Below are positions 45,220-56,003 of a stretch of 64,000 bases of DNA, piece after piece. The notes beneath the pieces were generated by a model that worked only from the letters and a program-made list of their open reading frames with translations, did not search any database and was not told where the DNA came from. Numbering within the stretch: position 1 is the stretch's first letter; each line of letters starts with the position of its first letter. The DNA is from DGNJ01 sp002388905 (GTDB taxonomy: Bacteria; Pseudomonadota; Gammaproteobacteria; Pseudomonadales; Porticoccaceae), in NCBI GenBank assembly GCA_036843405.1, contig DAITSJ010000011.1, positions 1-64,000 on the forward strand. Direction: 5' to 3'. The translations under genes and the position numbers were made by a program.

Positions 45220-46266
45220 CTATTCCGCGATCGCCAGCTTGATGCTGCGCGGGCCCAGGGACGCACTGCCAGCGAAACCCAGTACCAGCGACGCCAGCTC
45301 TTCCCAGGGATCGGCCATACGCAGGCCCTTTATGGCCCGGTCGATGGCCGCCGCCTGGCGCAGCAACAACCGCAACTGGGCGGGCTTGAGCCGCCGCAGG
45401 GCGCCCTTGACCAGGGGCAGGCGCTTGTCCCACACGCCCTGTTTCTTGAGGGCGCCTTCCAGGGGATTCCCCTGTTCCGCGGCCAACTGGGCACCCAGCA
45501 GCGTGCGCAACTCACGGGCCAGGGCCCAGAGCACCACCGGCGGTTCGGTACCCTCCTCGTGCAGGCCGCGCAGTGTCCTGGCCGCGCCCTGGGGGTCTCC
45601 CGCCAGAATCTTGTCGAGCAGCGTGAAAACGTTAAAGCGGGCGCTGTCCGCCACTGCCGAGGACATGGTGTCGGCGTCGATTTCCCCTTCCGGCACCAGC
45701 AGCTTGAGCTTTTCGATCTCCTGGACCGCGGCCAGCAGGTTGCCTTCCACCCGGTCCGCCAGGATCGCCACGGCGGCGTCGTTGGCGCGAATACCGGCCT
45801 GGCGCAGCCGGCCCGCGATCCACCGGGGCATCTGTCCGGCGGGCACCGGCCAGACCTGGATCAGGGCGCCTGCCTTTTCCATGGCCTTGACCCATTTGCT
45901 GCGCTGGGCATTGCCGTCGAGCCTGGGCGTGATAATCAGCAGCAGGTTATCGTCGGGCGGGTTCTCGCAGAAACCCTGGATGACGCCGGCGCCCTTGTCG
46001 CCGGGCTTGCCGTTGGCGATGCGCACCTCGAGGATTTTTTTTTCGGCGAACAGTGACAGGCTGCTGGCTTCGGAAGCCACCTGCTGCCAGTCGAAACCGG
46101 CCTCGCTGTGGAACAACTCCCGTTCGCTAAACCCGGCCGCCCGGGCAGCGCCGCGGATGGCATCCGCCGCTTCCTGGGCGAGCAGGGGCTCGTCGCCGCT
46201 GATCAGGTACGCCGGCGCCAGGCCCTTGGCCAGGTGCTGTTCCAGTTGCTCGGGACGCAGGCGCAT
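45220..46266 (-). CDS. holA: DNA polymerase III subunit delta
   Basis: 348 residues, the clamp-loader wrench that opens the beta ring. It opens with MRLRPEQLEQHLAKGLAPAYLISGDEPLLAQEAADAIRGAAR (typical HolA N-terminus), then LPSPELFAEKKILEVRIANGKPGDKG-type core and KTLVPEG-like regions; the helical C-terminal domain has AARTLRGLHEEGTEPPVVLWALARELRTLLGAQ. Thirteen bases after lptE, the normal gammaproteobacterial order. Confidence 0.94.
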   Translation of the reverse strand: MRLRPEQLEQHLAKGLAPAYLISGDEPLLAQEAADAIRGAARAAGFSERELFHSEAGFDWQQVASEASSLSLFAEKKILEVRIANGKPGDKGAGVIQGFCENPPDDNLLLIITPRLDGNAQRSKWVKAMEKAGALIQVWPVPAGQMPRWIAGRLRQAGIRANDAAVAILADRVEGNLLAAVQEIEKLKLLVPEGEIDADTMSSAVADSARFNVFTLLDKILAGDPQGAARTLRGLHEEGTEPPVVLWALARELRTLLGAQLAAEQGNPLEGALKKQGVWDKRLPLVKGALRRLKPAQLRLLLRQAAAIDRAIKGLRMADPWEELASLVLGFAGSASLGPRSIKLAIAE

Positions 46267-46279
46267 GGCGGAGAGTAGA

Positions 46280-46786
46280 TCAGCCCTGTTTGAGCTGGCG
46301 CAACCGGTCGAGCATCTGGCTCACCAGGTTGCGACGCATCTCGGAGCGGATCAGTTCCCGTTCGTCCTGGGTGGCCAGCGCGTTGTCCTCGTCGTATTCG
46401 AAAACCCGCTCGGCGGTGACCGTGGTCCTGGGCAGAACGGTGTCGCCGGCCCGGTCGAGAATGGCGAAGTCCACTTCCTCGGTGAGCTGTTGTTCGGAAA
46501 TACGGGCGTTGGCGTTGACCGTGGCGGCCCGGGTGGTGCTCCGGTAATCCAGGATCTTCAGCGAATACTGGGCGTCGGCGCTGTCCCGGGGCACGTCGAT
46601 ATCAGCGGCATCGAGAGACTGTGTCAAATCCCGCACCAGTGGGTGGGTGGCTTCCAGGGTGCCGCCGATATGCAGGCTGTCCAGGCCCGGCGGGATCATG
46701 CCCACACCCCGAAGGTGCCAGCCGCAGGCGGAGAGCAGCGCGGTGGTCGCGAGAGTCAGTCCGATCCGGGTAATGATTCTGTTCAT
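46280..46786 (-). CDS. lptE: LPS-assembly lipoprotein LptE
   Basis: 168 residues. Lipoprotein signal with LLSAC at about 17-21, then GWHLRGVGMIPPGLDSLHIGG, the LptE pattern. LptE plugs the LptD outer-membrane translocon and helps insert lipopolysaccharide. Gap of 21 bases after leuS and 13 before holA; this order matches E. coli and indicates co-transcription. Confidence 0.95.
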   Translation of the reverse strand: MNRIITRIGLTLATTALLSACGWHLRGVGMIPPGLDSLHIGGTLEATHPLVRDLTQSLDAADIDVPRDSADAQYSLKILDYRSTTRAATVNANARISEQQLTEEVDFAILDRAGDTVLPRTTVTAERVFEYDEDNALATQDERELIRSEMRRNLVSQMLDRLRQLKQG

Positions 46787-46807
46787 TTATTGAGTGCCTT
46801 CTGAGAC

Positions 46808-49267
<2,460 letters not shown>

Positions 49268-49296
49268 CGGGTCTTGGCTTCTCGGATGACTTTGGG

Positions 49297-49315
49297 CCCG
49301 GGGCCGGTCCCCGGG
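49297..49315 (-). other. Strong GC hairpin between lnt and leuS
   Basis: CCCGGGG (49297-49303) and CCCCGGG (49309-49315) form a seven-pair all-GC stem with a five-base loop, between lnt and leuS. No T tract follows on the minus strand. It could attenuate or stabilise the transcript; nothing decides this. Confidence 0.4.
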
Positions 49316-49401
49316 GCTTTGGCAAGCGGTGAATTATAGGGAAAAAGCCCTGCCGGTGATACCGGCCGGCATTGGCCCCGGCTCAAGCCGCAGTGGCCGG
49401 G

Positions 49402-50919
49402 CTAGGGGGATGGCAGGACGATGTCGTTTCCGGTCCGCCGGCGTCGGGCAAAAAGAAGCCCGCCCAGCAGCAATGCGCCCGCCGCGGCGATGATCGGCAG
49501 GGAGCCATGGTCGCTGAAGGGGGTGCCGCCCCGATGGGGTCGGACCTCGGCCACCAGGGTGCCCCGCTCGAACTGGGGCAGGGAAGCCCGGACCCGGCCG
49601 TGGGCATCGATAACGGCGGTGATACCGTCGTTGGTCGCCCGCAGCAGGGGTTTGCCGTTTTCCAGGGCGCGCATTCGGGCCATCTGGAAGTGCTGGTGGG
49701 GGCCGATGGAGGTGCCGAACCAGGTGTCGTTGCTGAGGGTCAGGAGCAACTGGGCATCGCCGGCGTCCGCGGCCACCAGATCCGGGTAGACGATCTCGTA
49801 GCAAATGGCGGTGGCAATGGCATAACCCTTTGCCCGCAGCAGGTCCTGTTCACCGGGACCGCCGCTGAAGGCGGACATGGGCAGGTCGAAAAAGTGAATG
49901 GTGCCACGCAGCCACCGCTCCAGCGGCACATATTCCCCGAAGGGGACCAGATGCCGCTTGTGGTAGATGCCGCTGGCCGTTCCCAGGCCCAGCACCGAAT
50001 TGTAGGTTTGTTCCTCCTCCCGGGTGGGAATGCCCAGCAGCAGCGCCGTATCGTGGCGTGTGGCCAGGCGGTCCGCGGCGGTCAGGTATTCCGGCACGTA
50101 GCGCCGCAGTTGGGGCACGGCCGATTCCGGCCAGATCAACAGGTCGCTGTCCCAGTGTCCCGCCGACAGGTCGGTCAGGGTGGCGAGTATCTCGTCCAGG
50201 GCGTTGCGATCCCATTTTCGCTCCAGGGGCTGGTCCGGTTGCACCAGGGCGACCTTCAAGGTCTCCCCGGCCGGCTCGGTCCAGGACCGGTGCTGCAGCT
50301 GCCAGCCAGCGCCCCAGAGAAGCGCCGCCGCAACCAGTGCCACGATCGCGGGGCCGGTGCGCCGGTGCTCGGAGAGCCAGTAGGTGACAACGGTGCCGGA
50401 GAACGCCGCCGCCGCGGTGAGGCCCAGCACCCCGACCAGTGGCGCCCACCCGGACAGCCAGGTGTCCAGGGCGCCGTAACCCAGGTAGAGCCAGGGAAAA
50501 CCGGTGAGGAACCAGCCTCGCAACCACTCTCCCAACAGCCAGATCGCGGGAAAGACCAGGAGCACGACAAGGCTGCGGCGCCGATCCAGGCACCCGTAGA
50601 GGAGGAAGGGCAGGGCAAACAGTACGGCCAGGCCCGCCACAAAAAGCCCGGTGAGCGTAGCGGCGAGCCAGGGCGGCGCCATGCCGTAGACGTGAATGCT
50701 GATGTAGATCCAGGAGGCCCCCGCGGCGAACAGACCCAGCCCGAAGAAAAAGCCGCGCCGGAAGCTGCGCCCCGGCGATGTGTTGTGGAGCAACCCGCAG
50801 AGCAGCGCGACGGCAAGGATGCCCAGCCACCAGTGATGGAAGGGTGCGAGTGCCAGCGGATAGACGGCACCGGCGGTCAGGGCAACCAGATTCCAGCCCG
50901 TTTCCGGGGAAAGGCGCAC
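49402..50919 (-). CDS. lnt: Apolipoprotein N-acyltransferase
   Basis: 505 residues, the inner-membrane enzyme that adds the third acyl chain to lipoproteins. N-terminal membrane helices from GAVYPLALAPFHHWWLGILAVALL onward; nitrilase-fold catalytic domain with Glu in LIWPESAVPQLRRY (about 265), Lys in YHKRHLVPFGEYVPLE (about 321) and Cys in AICYEIVYPDL (about 373). GTG 50919 eight bases after the corC stop is the most plausible start; the frame runs on inside corC without family sequence. Confidence 0.93.
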   Translation of the reverse strand: MRLSPETGWNLVALTAGAVYPLALAPFHHWWLGILAVALLCGLLHNTSPGRSFRRGFFFGLGLFAAGASWIYISIHVYGMAPPWLAATLTGLFVAGLAVLFALPFLLYGCLDRRRSLVVLLVFPAIWLLGEWLRGWFLTGFPWLYLGYGALDTWLSGWAPLVGVLGLTAAAAFSGTVVTYWLSEHRRTGPAIVALVAAALLWGAGWQLQHRSWTEPAGETLKVALVQPDQPLERKWDRNALDEILATLTDLSAGHWDSDLLIWPESAVPQLRRYVPEYLTAADRLATRHDTALLLGIPTREEEQTYNSVLGLGTASGIYHKRHLVPFGEYVPLERWLRGTIHFFDLPMSAFSGGPGEQDLLRAKGYAIATAICYEIVYPDLVAADAGDAQLLLTLSNDTWFGTSIGPHQHFQMARMRALENGKPLLRATNDGITAVIDAHGRVRASLPQFERGTLVAEVRPHRGGTPFSDHGSLPIIAAAGALLLGGLLFARRRRTGNDIVLPSP

Positions 50920-50926
50920 GGGTAGG

Positions 50927-51772
50927 TTAACTTTCTTCTGCCGGCGCGGGCACGACTTCGATCTGGCGAATCTGGCGGCTGTCGCCGTCCACCACGGTGA
51001 AATCGAAACCGGCGAGGGTGATGCTTTCTCCCACCTTGGGAAAGTGGCCGAAGGCCTTGAGAAGGATGCCGCCGATGGTGTCGAATTCTTCCTCACTGAT
51101 GCCCGTGTCGAAGTGTTCGTTGAAATCCTCCACCGGGGTCAGCGCCGCCACCTGGTAGGTCTCTTCGCCCACGGGCCGGATAAGGCTCGGATCGCTTTCG
51201 TCGGTTTCGTCCTCGATCTCGCCGACGATTTCCTCCAGTACGTCCTCGATGGTCACCAGCCCGGCGATGCCGCCGTACTCATCAACCACGATGGCCATGT
51301 GGTAGCGCTGCTCGCGAAATTCCCGGAGCAGGACGTTGAGCCGCTTGCTTTCCGGGATGATGGTGGCCGGGCGCACGAAGTCGGCCAGGCAGAACTTGTC
51401 CCGGCCGCTCAGGGCTACCTGCAGAAGGTCCTTGGCCAGGAGGATGCCGCGGATATCGTCGGAGGATTCGCCCACGACCGGAAACCGGGAGTGGTTGGAT
51501 TCCACGGCCAGTTTGAGCACTTCTTCAAGGGAGGCGTCCTGGCGGATCATCACCATCTGGGAGCGTGGCACCATGATTTCCCGGACCTGCTGGTCGGATA
51601 CCTGCAGGGCGCCCTCCATGATTTCCACCGCGTCGGAATCGATGATCTTGTTCTGGTGGGCGATGCGCAGCACTTCGACGATATCCTCGCTGCTTTTCGG
51701 CTCGAAGGAAAATGCCTGGGCCAGACGCTCGAGCCAGGATTTATCCTGGCCCGGCTGTTGGTCGTCAGTCAT
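50927..51772 (-). CDS. corC: CorC/HlyC family protein with CBS pair (YbeX-type)
   Basis: 281 residues. Two CBS domains (about 60-185: IMVPRSQMVMIRQDASLEEVLKLAVESNHSRFPVVGESSDDIRGIL and FREQRYHMAIVVDEYGGIAGLVTIEDVLEEIVGEIEDE) and a C-terminal CorC_HlyC domain (YQVAALTPVEDFNEHFD). There is no membrane domain; E. coli YbeX affects magnesium/cobalt efflux and ribosome-related phenotypes. Start ATG 51772 overlaps the end of ybeY by eight bases. Confidence 0.93.
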   Translation of the reverse strand: MTDDQQPGQDKSWLERLAQAFSFEPKSSEDIVEVLRIAHQNKIIDSDAVEIMEGALQVSDQQVREIMVPRSQMVMIRQDASLEEVLKLAVESNHSRFPVVGESSDDIRGILLAKDLLQVALSGRDKFCLADFVRPATIIPESKRLNVLLREFREQRYHMAIVVDEYGGIAGLVTIEDVLEEIVGEIEDETDESDPSLIRPVGEETYQVAALTPVEDFNEHFDTGISEEEFDTIGGILLKAFGHFPKVGESITLAGFDFTVVDGDSRQIRQIEVVPAPAEES

Positions 51773-52262
51773 GGCAAGTTGTCTCATGGCGTGTTGTTTG
51801 GGTTGTCGAAATATCGTCGTAGGGGGGAGGGAAGCCGAGGCCGGTGACGATCTCGGTTTCCAGGGCCTCCATGTCCCGGGCATCTTCGTCCCGGACATGG
51901 TCGTAGCCGAGCAGGTGCAGGGTGCCGTGAATCAGGATGTGCGCCCAGTGGGCGTCGGCCTGCTTGCCCTGGCAGGCGGCCTCCCGGGTCACGATCGGCG
52001 CACAGACCAGCAGGTCGCCGAGCAGGGGCATAGCCAGGGCCTCGGGCAGGTCGGCGGGGAAAGAGAGGATATTGGTGGGCCCGGCCTTGCCCCGATAGCG
52101 ATTGTTCAATTCCGCGCTCTCGTCCTCGTCGACGATGCGGATGGCCACTTCGGCGTCCGGCTGCCTTGTCATTAGCGCTGCCGAAACCCAGCAGCGCATG
52201 GACGACGCGTCGGGAACGTCGTCGTCTGTGGAAGCGTTTTCGATATCCACGGTAATGGCCAT
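51765..52262 (-). CDS. ybeY: Endoribonuclease YbeY, rRNA maturation
   Basis: 165 residues. Zinc site HILIHGTLHLLGYDH (about 112-126) is intact; YRGKAGPTNILSFPADLPE is the other family landmark. YbeY is needed for 16S rRNA 3' maturation and ribosome quality control. ATG 52262 gives MAITVDIEN, the usual distance to the conserved core; a TTG start at 52298 with AGGACGA upstream is also possible. Same order as E. coli ybeZ-ybeY-ybeX. Confidence 0.94.
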   Translation of the reverse strand: MAITVDIENASTDDDVPDASSMRCWVSAALMTRQPDAEVAIRIVDEDESAELNNRYRGKAGPTNILSFPADLPEALAMPLLGDLLVCAPIVTREAACQGKQADAHWAHILIHGTLHLLGYDHVRDEDARDMEALETEIVTGLGFPPPYDDISTTQTTRHETTCHD

Positions 52263-52294
52263 GATTCGGGGGTTGCGCCGGCAGTCAGCGTCCG

Positions 52295-53296
52295 TCAATC
52301 GTCCTGTTGTCGGGATTCATGGGCATCGTAGGCTTCCACGATCTGCTGGACAAGAGGGTGGCGGACCACGTCCTTGGCCTTGAAGTAGGTAAAGGAGATG
52401 TCCTCCACGCCCTCGAGCACTTCGCAGGCGTGCATAAGGCCCGATTTGGTGCCCCGGGGCAGGTCAATCTGGGAGCTGTCGCCATTGATCACCGCCGTGG
52501 AGCCGAAACCGATGCGGGTAAGGAACATTTTCATCTGTTCCCGGGTGGTGTTCTGGCTCTCGTCCAGGATGATGTAGGCATTGTTGAGTGTACGGCCGCG
52601 CATGTAAGCCAGGGGGGCGATCTCGATGACGCCGCGCTCGATCAGCTTGCCCACGGTCTCGACACCGAGCATCTCGTAAAGGGCGTCGTAGAGGGGGCGG
52701 AGATAGGGATCCACCTTCTGGGACAGGTCGCCGGGCAGGAAGCCGAGCTTTTCGCCGGCCTCCACGGCGGGCCGCACCAGCAGGATGCGTTCCACCTCGT
52801 CCCGGAGCAGGGATTCCACGGCACAGGCTACCGCCAGATAGGTCTTGCCGGTGCCGGCCGGGCCCAGGCCGAAATTGACGTCATGGGTCTGGATGGCCCT
52901 GACATAGCGCTGCTGGTTGCCGCCCCGGGGCTTGATGTTGCCCTTTTTGGTGCGGATCACCGCGAAGCTTTCGACATTGCTGGTGGCGTTGTTGGCGGCG
53001 GGGAGATCCATGCGCAACTCCATATCCGATTGTTGCAGGAAGAGGTGGACGGTGTCCGGGGTCAGGTGCTCCTCGGAGCCGGTTTCCTGGTAGAGGTTGA
53101 CCAGCAGGTTGCCCGCGGCGCGGGCGCTCGTGGGTTCGCCGTAGAGGGCAAATATATTGCCCCGGTTGCGGATCTCCACATTGAGCCGCTGTTCGATCTG
53201 GCGAAGATGTTGGTCGAACTGACCACAGAGACAAGCGAGGCGACGAGCGTCGTTGGGTTCGAGCGTGATTGTCAGGGCGTTAGCGCTGGTATTCAA
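52295..53296 (-). CDS. phoH: PhoH-family ATPase (YbeZ-type)
   Basis: 333 residues. Walker A GPAGTGKTYLAVACAV at about 143-158, AYMRGRTLNNAYIILDESQNTTREQMKMFLTRIGFGSTAVINGDSSQIDLPRG with the DEAQ-like helicase motif (here DESQ). YbeZ works with YbeY in rRNA metabolism. The only usable start is TTG 53296: the same frame is closed by TGA four codons upstream. First gene of the ybeZ-lnt block; promoter in the 178-base gap to miaB. Confidence 0.93.
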   Translation of the reverse strand: MNTSANALTITLEPNDARRLACLCGQFDQHLRQIEQRLNVEIRNRGNIFALYGEPTSARAAGNLLVNLYQETGSEEHLTPDTVHLFLQQSDMELRMDLPAANNATSNVESFAVIRTKKGNIKPRGGNQQRYVRAIQTHDVNFGLGPAGTGKTYLAVACAVESLLRDEVERILLVRPAVEAGEKLGFLPGDLSQKVDPYLRPLYDALYEMLGVETVGKLIERGVIEIAPLAYMRGRTLNNAYIILDESQNTTREQMKMFLTRIGFGSTAVINGDSSQIDLPRGTKSGLMHACEVLEGVEDISFTYFKAKDVVRHPLVQQIVEAYDAHESRQQDD

Positions 53297-53474
53297 ATCG
53301 TGATTTCACCGCTCTTGCGGACATGACTTTAAAGGAAGCATAGCGACTTTGGCGCGCCGGGGAAATACCTGGCGGGGATTTTCATATATCAAAAAGAACC
53401 TGGCATGGGAATGATTGATAATATCCGGTTATCAAAATGCTCGCGGGACCGGTGCAAATCGCCACAATAGCGTT

Positions 53475-54824
53475 CTACACTGCCGATATCAGCTCCCCAC
53501 GCAGGGAATGGGGCAGGGCCTCGTCGATACGAACATCGACAAATTCGCCGATCAGGCCGTGGTCGTCGCTGCGGAAGTTCACCACCCGGTTGTTCTCGGT
53601 GCGGCCCTGCAACTGGCCCGGATCTTTGCGGGAAATGCCGGTTACCAGCAGGCGCTCCGTGCCCCCCACCATGGCCTGGCTGATCTGCCGGGCATGCTGC
53701 TCAACGCGCGACTGGAGAATGCGCAAACGCTCCTTCTTGACGGATTCCGGCGTGTCGTCCGGCAGGTCGGCGGCGGGGGTGCCGGGGCGGGCACTGTAGA
53801 CGAAGCTGAAGGATGTGTCGAAACCCACATCCTGGATTAGTTTCATGGTGTCCTCGAAATCCTTTTCCGTCTCACCCGGAAAACCCACGATAAAATCCGA
53901 GGAGATGCTGATATCCGGCCGGATCCTGCGCAGCCGCCGGATTCGCGACTTGTACTCCAGGGCGGTGTGGCCCCGTTTCATGGCCGCCAGGATGCGGTCG
54001 GAGCCGCTCTGCACCGGCAGGTGCAGGTGGTCCACCAGCTCCGGCACCTCGGCGTAGACGTCGATCAGCGCATCGGAGAATTCCACCGGGTGGGAGGTGG
54101 TGTAGCGTATACGATCGATGCCGTCCACGGCGGCCACGTAGGTGATCAGCTCGGCAAAGTCGCACAGGCGACCGTCGGGCATCTCCCCCCGAAAGGCGTT
54201 GACATTCTGGCCCAGCAGGTTGATTTCCCGCACTCCCTGGTCGGCCAGGTGCGTCACTTCGGCGAGGACATCGGCCACCGGCCGACTCACCTCTTCGCCG
54301 CGGGTATAGGGCACCACGCAGAAGGTGCAGTACTTGGAGCAGCCTTCCATAATGGAGACATAGGCCGTGGCGCCGTCCGCCTCCGGCTGGGGCAGGCGGT
54401 CGAATTTCTCGATTTCCGGAAAGCTCACGTCCACCACCGTGGTGCCATCGGCCTGCCGGTGCTGTTCGAGCATTTCCGGCAACCGGTGCAGGGTCTGGGG
54501 ACCGAACACCAGGTCCACGTGGGGCGCCCGCCTGGCGATGGCATCCCCTTCCTGGCTGGCCACACAACCGCCCACGCCGATAACCAGCCCCGGTTTTTTC
54601 TCCTTGAAAGCCTTCCAGCGGCCGAGCTGGTGGAAAACCTTTTCCTGGGCTTTCTCGCGGATGGAGCAGGTGTTGAGCAGCAGGATATCCGCCTCGGCGG
54701 GATCCTCGGTGGCAACCAGCCGGTGGCTTTCTCCCAGCAGATCGCGCATCCGGGCGGAGTCGTACTCGTTCATCTGGCACCCGTGGGTGACGATGTGCAG
54801 TTTTTTAACCGGGGTGTCGGTCAT
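53475..54824 (-). CDS. miaB: tRNA-2-methylthio-N6-isopentenyladenosine methylthiotransferase MiaB
   Basis: 449-residue radical-SAM enzyme that thiomethylates i6A37 of tRNAs. UPF0004 domain begins LHIVTHGCQMNEYDSARMRDLL; the radical-SAM cluster is GCSKYCTFCVVPYTRG (about 150-166); TRAM domain at the C-terminus (VGGTERLLVTGISRKDPGQLQGRTENNRVVNF). ATG 54824 gives standard length; the shorter-frame upstream 13 codons lack support. Located just upstream of phoH-ybeY as in E. coli. Confidence 0.95.
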   Translation of the reverse strand: MTDTPVKKLHIVTHGCQMNEYDSARMRDLLGESHRLVATEDPAEADILLLNTCSIREKAQEKVFHQLGRWKAFKEKKPGLVIGVGGCVASQEGDAIARRAPHVDLVFGPQTLHRLPEMLEQHRQADGTTVVDVSFPEIEKFDRLPQPEADGATAYVSIMEGCSKYCTFCVVPYTRGEEVSRPVADVLAEVTHLADQGVREINLLGQNVNAFRGEMPDGRLCDFAELITYVAAVDGIDRIRYTTSHPVEFSDALIDVYAEVPELVDHLHLPVQSGSDRILAAMKRGHTALEYKSRIRRLRRIRPDISISSDFIVGFPGETEKDFEDTMKLIQDVGFDTSFSFVYSARPGTPAADLPDDTPESVKKERLRILQSRVEQHARQISQAMVGGTERLLVTGISRKDPGQLQGRTENNRVVNFRSDDHGLIGEFVDVRIDEALPHSLRGELISAV

Positions 54825-54992
54825 GAGGTGTTCGGAACGGCCAGGTGAATGGTAACCGGCCATTATAACGGCCCGGGGCCGGAAAACCTACTGTTGAAAC
54901 GGGGGAAATCGCCCCCATCATGGGCTGTCGGGGCCGTGTGCTACCATGGGGCACACGGCAGCAGGCAACGGAAGACGCGGACAAGTCAGCTT

Positions 54993-55325
54993 ATGGCAAA
55001 CGATCCCATCTACAAGGTGATTTTCTTCAATCAGGGCCAGGTCTATGAGATCTATGCCCGGCACGTCTACCAGAGCGATCTCTGGGGATTCCTGGAAGTG
55101 GAGGAGTTCGTATTCGGCGAGCGTACCCAGGTGATCGTCGACCCGGCCGAGGAGAAGCTCAAGAACGAGTTCTCCGCCATCAAGCGCAGCTTTATTCCCA
55201 TGCAGGCCGTGGTGCGCATCGACGAGGTGGAGAAAGAGGGCGCCTGCAAGATCACCGAGGCCAAGGGCGGGAATGTGACGCAGTTTCCCTTTCCTTCCGT
55301 TGCACCCAAGCCTCGAACGGAGTAA
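54993..55325 (+). CDS. DUF1820 family protein
   Basis: 110 residues. Starts MANDPIYKVIFFNQGQVYEIYARHVYQSDLWGFLEVEEFVFGE and continues VDPAEEKLKNEFSAIKRSFIPMQAVVRIDEVEKEG, the DUF1820 pattern of a small gammaproteobacterial protein. Function unknown. Divergent from miaB. Confidence 0.9.
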   Translation: MANDPIYKVIFFNQGQVYEIYARHVYQSDLWGFLEVEEFVFGERTQVIVDPAEEKLKNEFSAIKRSFIPMQAVVRIDEVEKEGACKITEAKGGNVTQFPFPSVAPKPRTE

Positions 55326-55408
55326 AACCACACTCATAGGTTCTTTTGCCACCTGCCGGTAACCCGCTGGGTCTGGGGCGGTGGCCGACGGCGCAAGGGA
55401 GGCGGCTT

Positions 55409-55705
55409 GTGAAAGTGGTGATCGTGATTCTTGTGCTCGCCCTGGGGTACCTGTTCTATCCCTTCCGGGATCTCTACATTCGCGAGGATCCCTTCGACGA
55501 TAACCTGACACTGGCAGCCACCGGTTTCTGGACGGTGAGCGGTTGTATCGAGGCTGCCGGCCAACTGCGTGCCCAGGAATACCGCTGCCCCAAACGTACC
55601 CTCTGGTCCAAGCTCCTGAATACCTACAGCCAGTACGATCCGGCGATCCGGGAGCAGAAGAAAGGCGAGTCCGGCGGTCTCGGCCGGGAATTAATGCCCG
55701 GCTGA
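55409..55705 (+). CDS. Small membrane-anchored hypothetical protein
   Basis: 98 residues from GTG 55409, preceded by GGGAGG at 55398-55403. One N-terminal hydrophobic helix (VKVVIVILVLALGYLFYPF, about 1-19), then a polar part with DNLTLAATGFWTVSGCIEAAGQLRAQEYRC that contains two Cys. The frame also continues upstream to 55346 but without a ribosome site. Not recognised. Confidence 0.65.
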   Translation: MKVVIVILVLALGYLFYPFRDLYIREDPFDDNLTLAATGFWTVSGCIEAAGQLRAQEYRCPKRTLWSKLLNTYSQYDPAIREQKKGESGGLGRELMPG

Positions 55706-55718
55706 TCGGCGCCGTGAC

Positions 55719-56003
55719 TCAGGGGTCCTGTTTTACGCCTTTCTTCCCCGATTGCCGGGCCCGGTCCAACAGCAGCCGGTGTTGATTGCCTGAGGGCTTT
55801 TGCCTTTCCCCGGTGTCCCGGGCCGCAGTGTCCTGTTCCGACCTGCTTATCGATTCCTCCCGGTCCGCCGCCTCGCACGGAGTCTGCTGGAAACGGGTTT
55901 CACCCGACGGTGTCTCGCAGCGATAGATGGCCGCCTGGCTTGTCGCCGCAGCCAGCGACAGGATAGCCAACAAGAGGTGCTGGCGTACTGTCAGGGCGTT
56001 CAC
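55719..56003 (-). CDS. DUF4124-domain secreted protein
   Basis: 94 residues with a signal peptide (to about 24, TSQA before AIYRC) and the DUF4124 opening AIYRCETPSGETRFQQTPCEAADRE, which carries a Cys pair. The rest is a charged tail. Function unknown; these proteins are periplasmic. Its ATG overlaps the TGA of the upstream PAS-GGDEF-EAL gene by four bases, so the two are translationally coupled. Confidence 0.85.
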   Translation of the reverse strand: MNALTVRQHLLLAILSLAAATSQAAIYRCETPSGETRFQQTPCEAADREESISRSEQDTAARDTGERQKPSGNQHRLLLDRARQSGKKGVKQDP

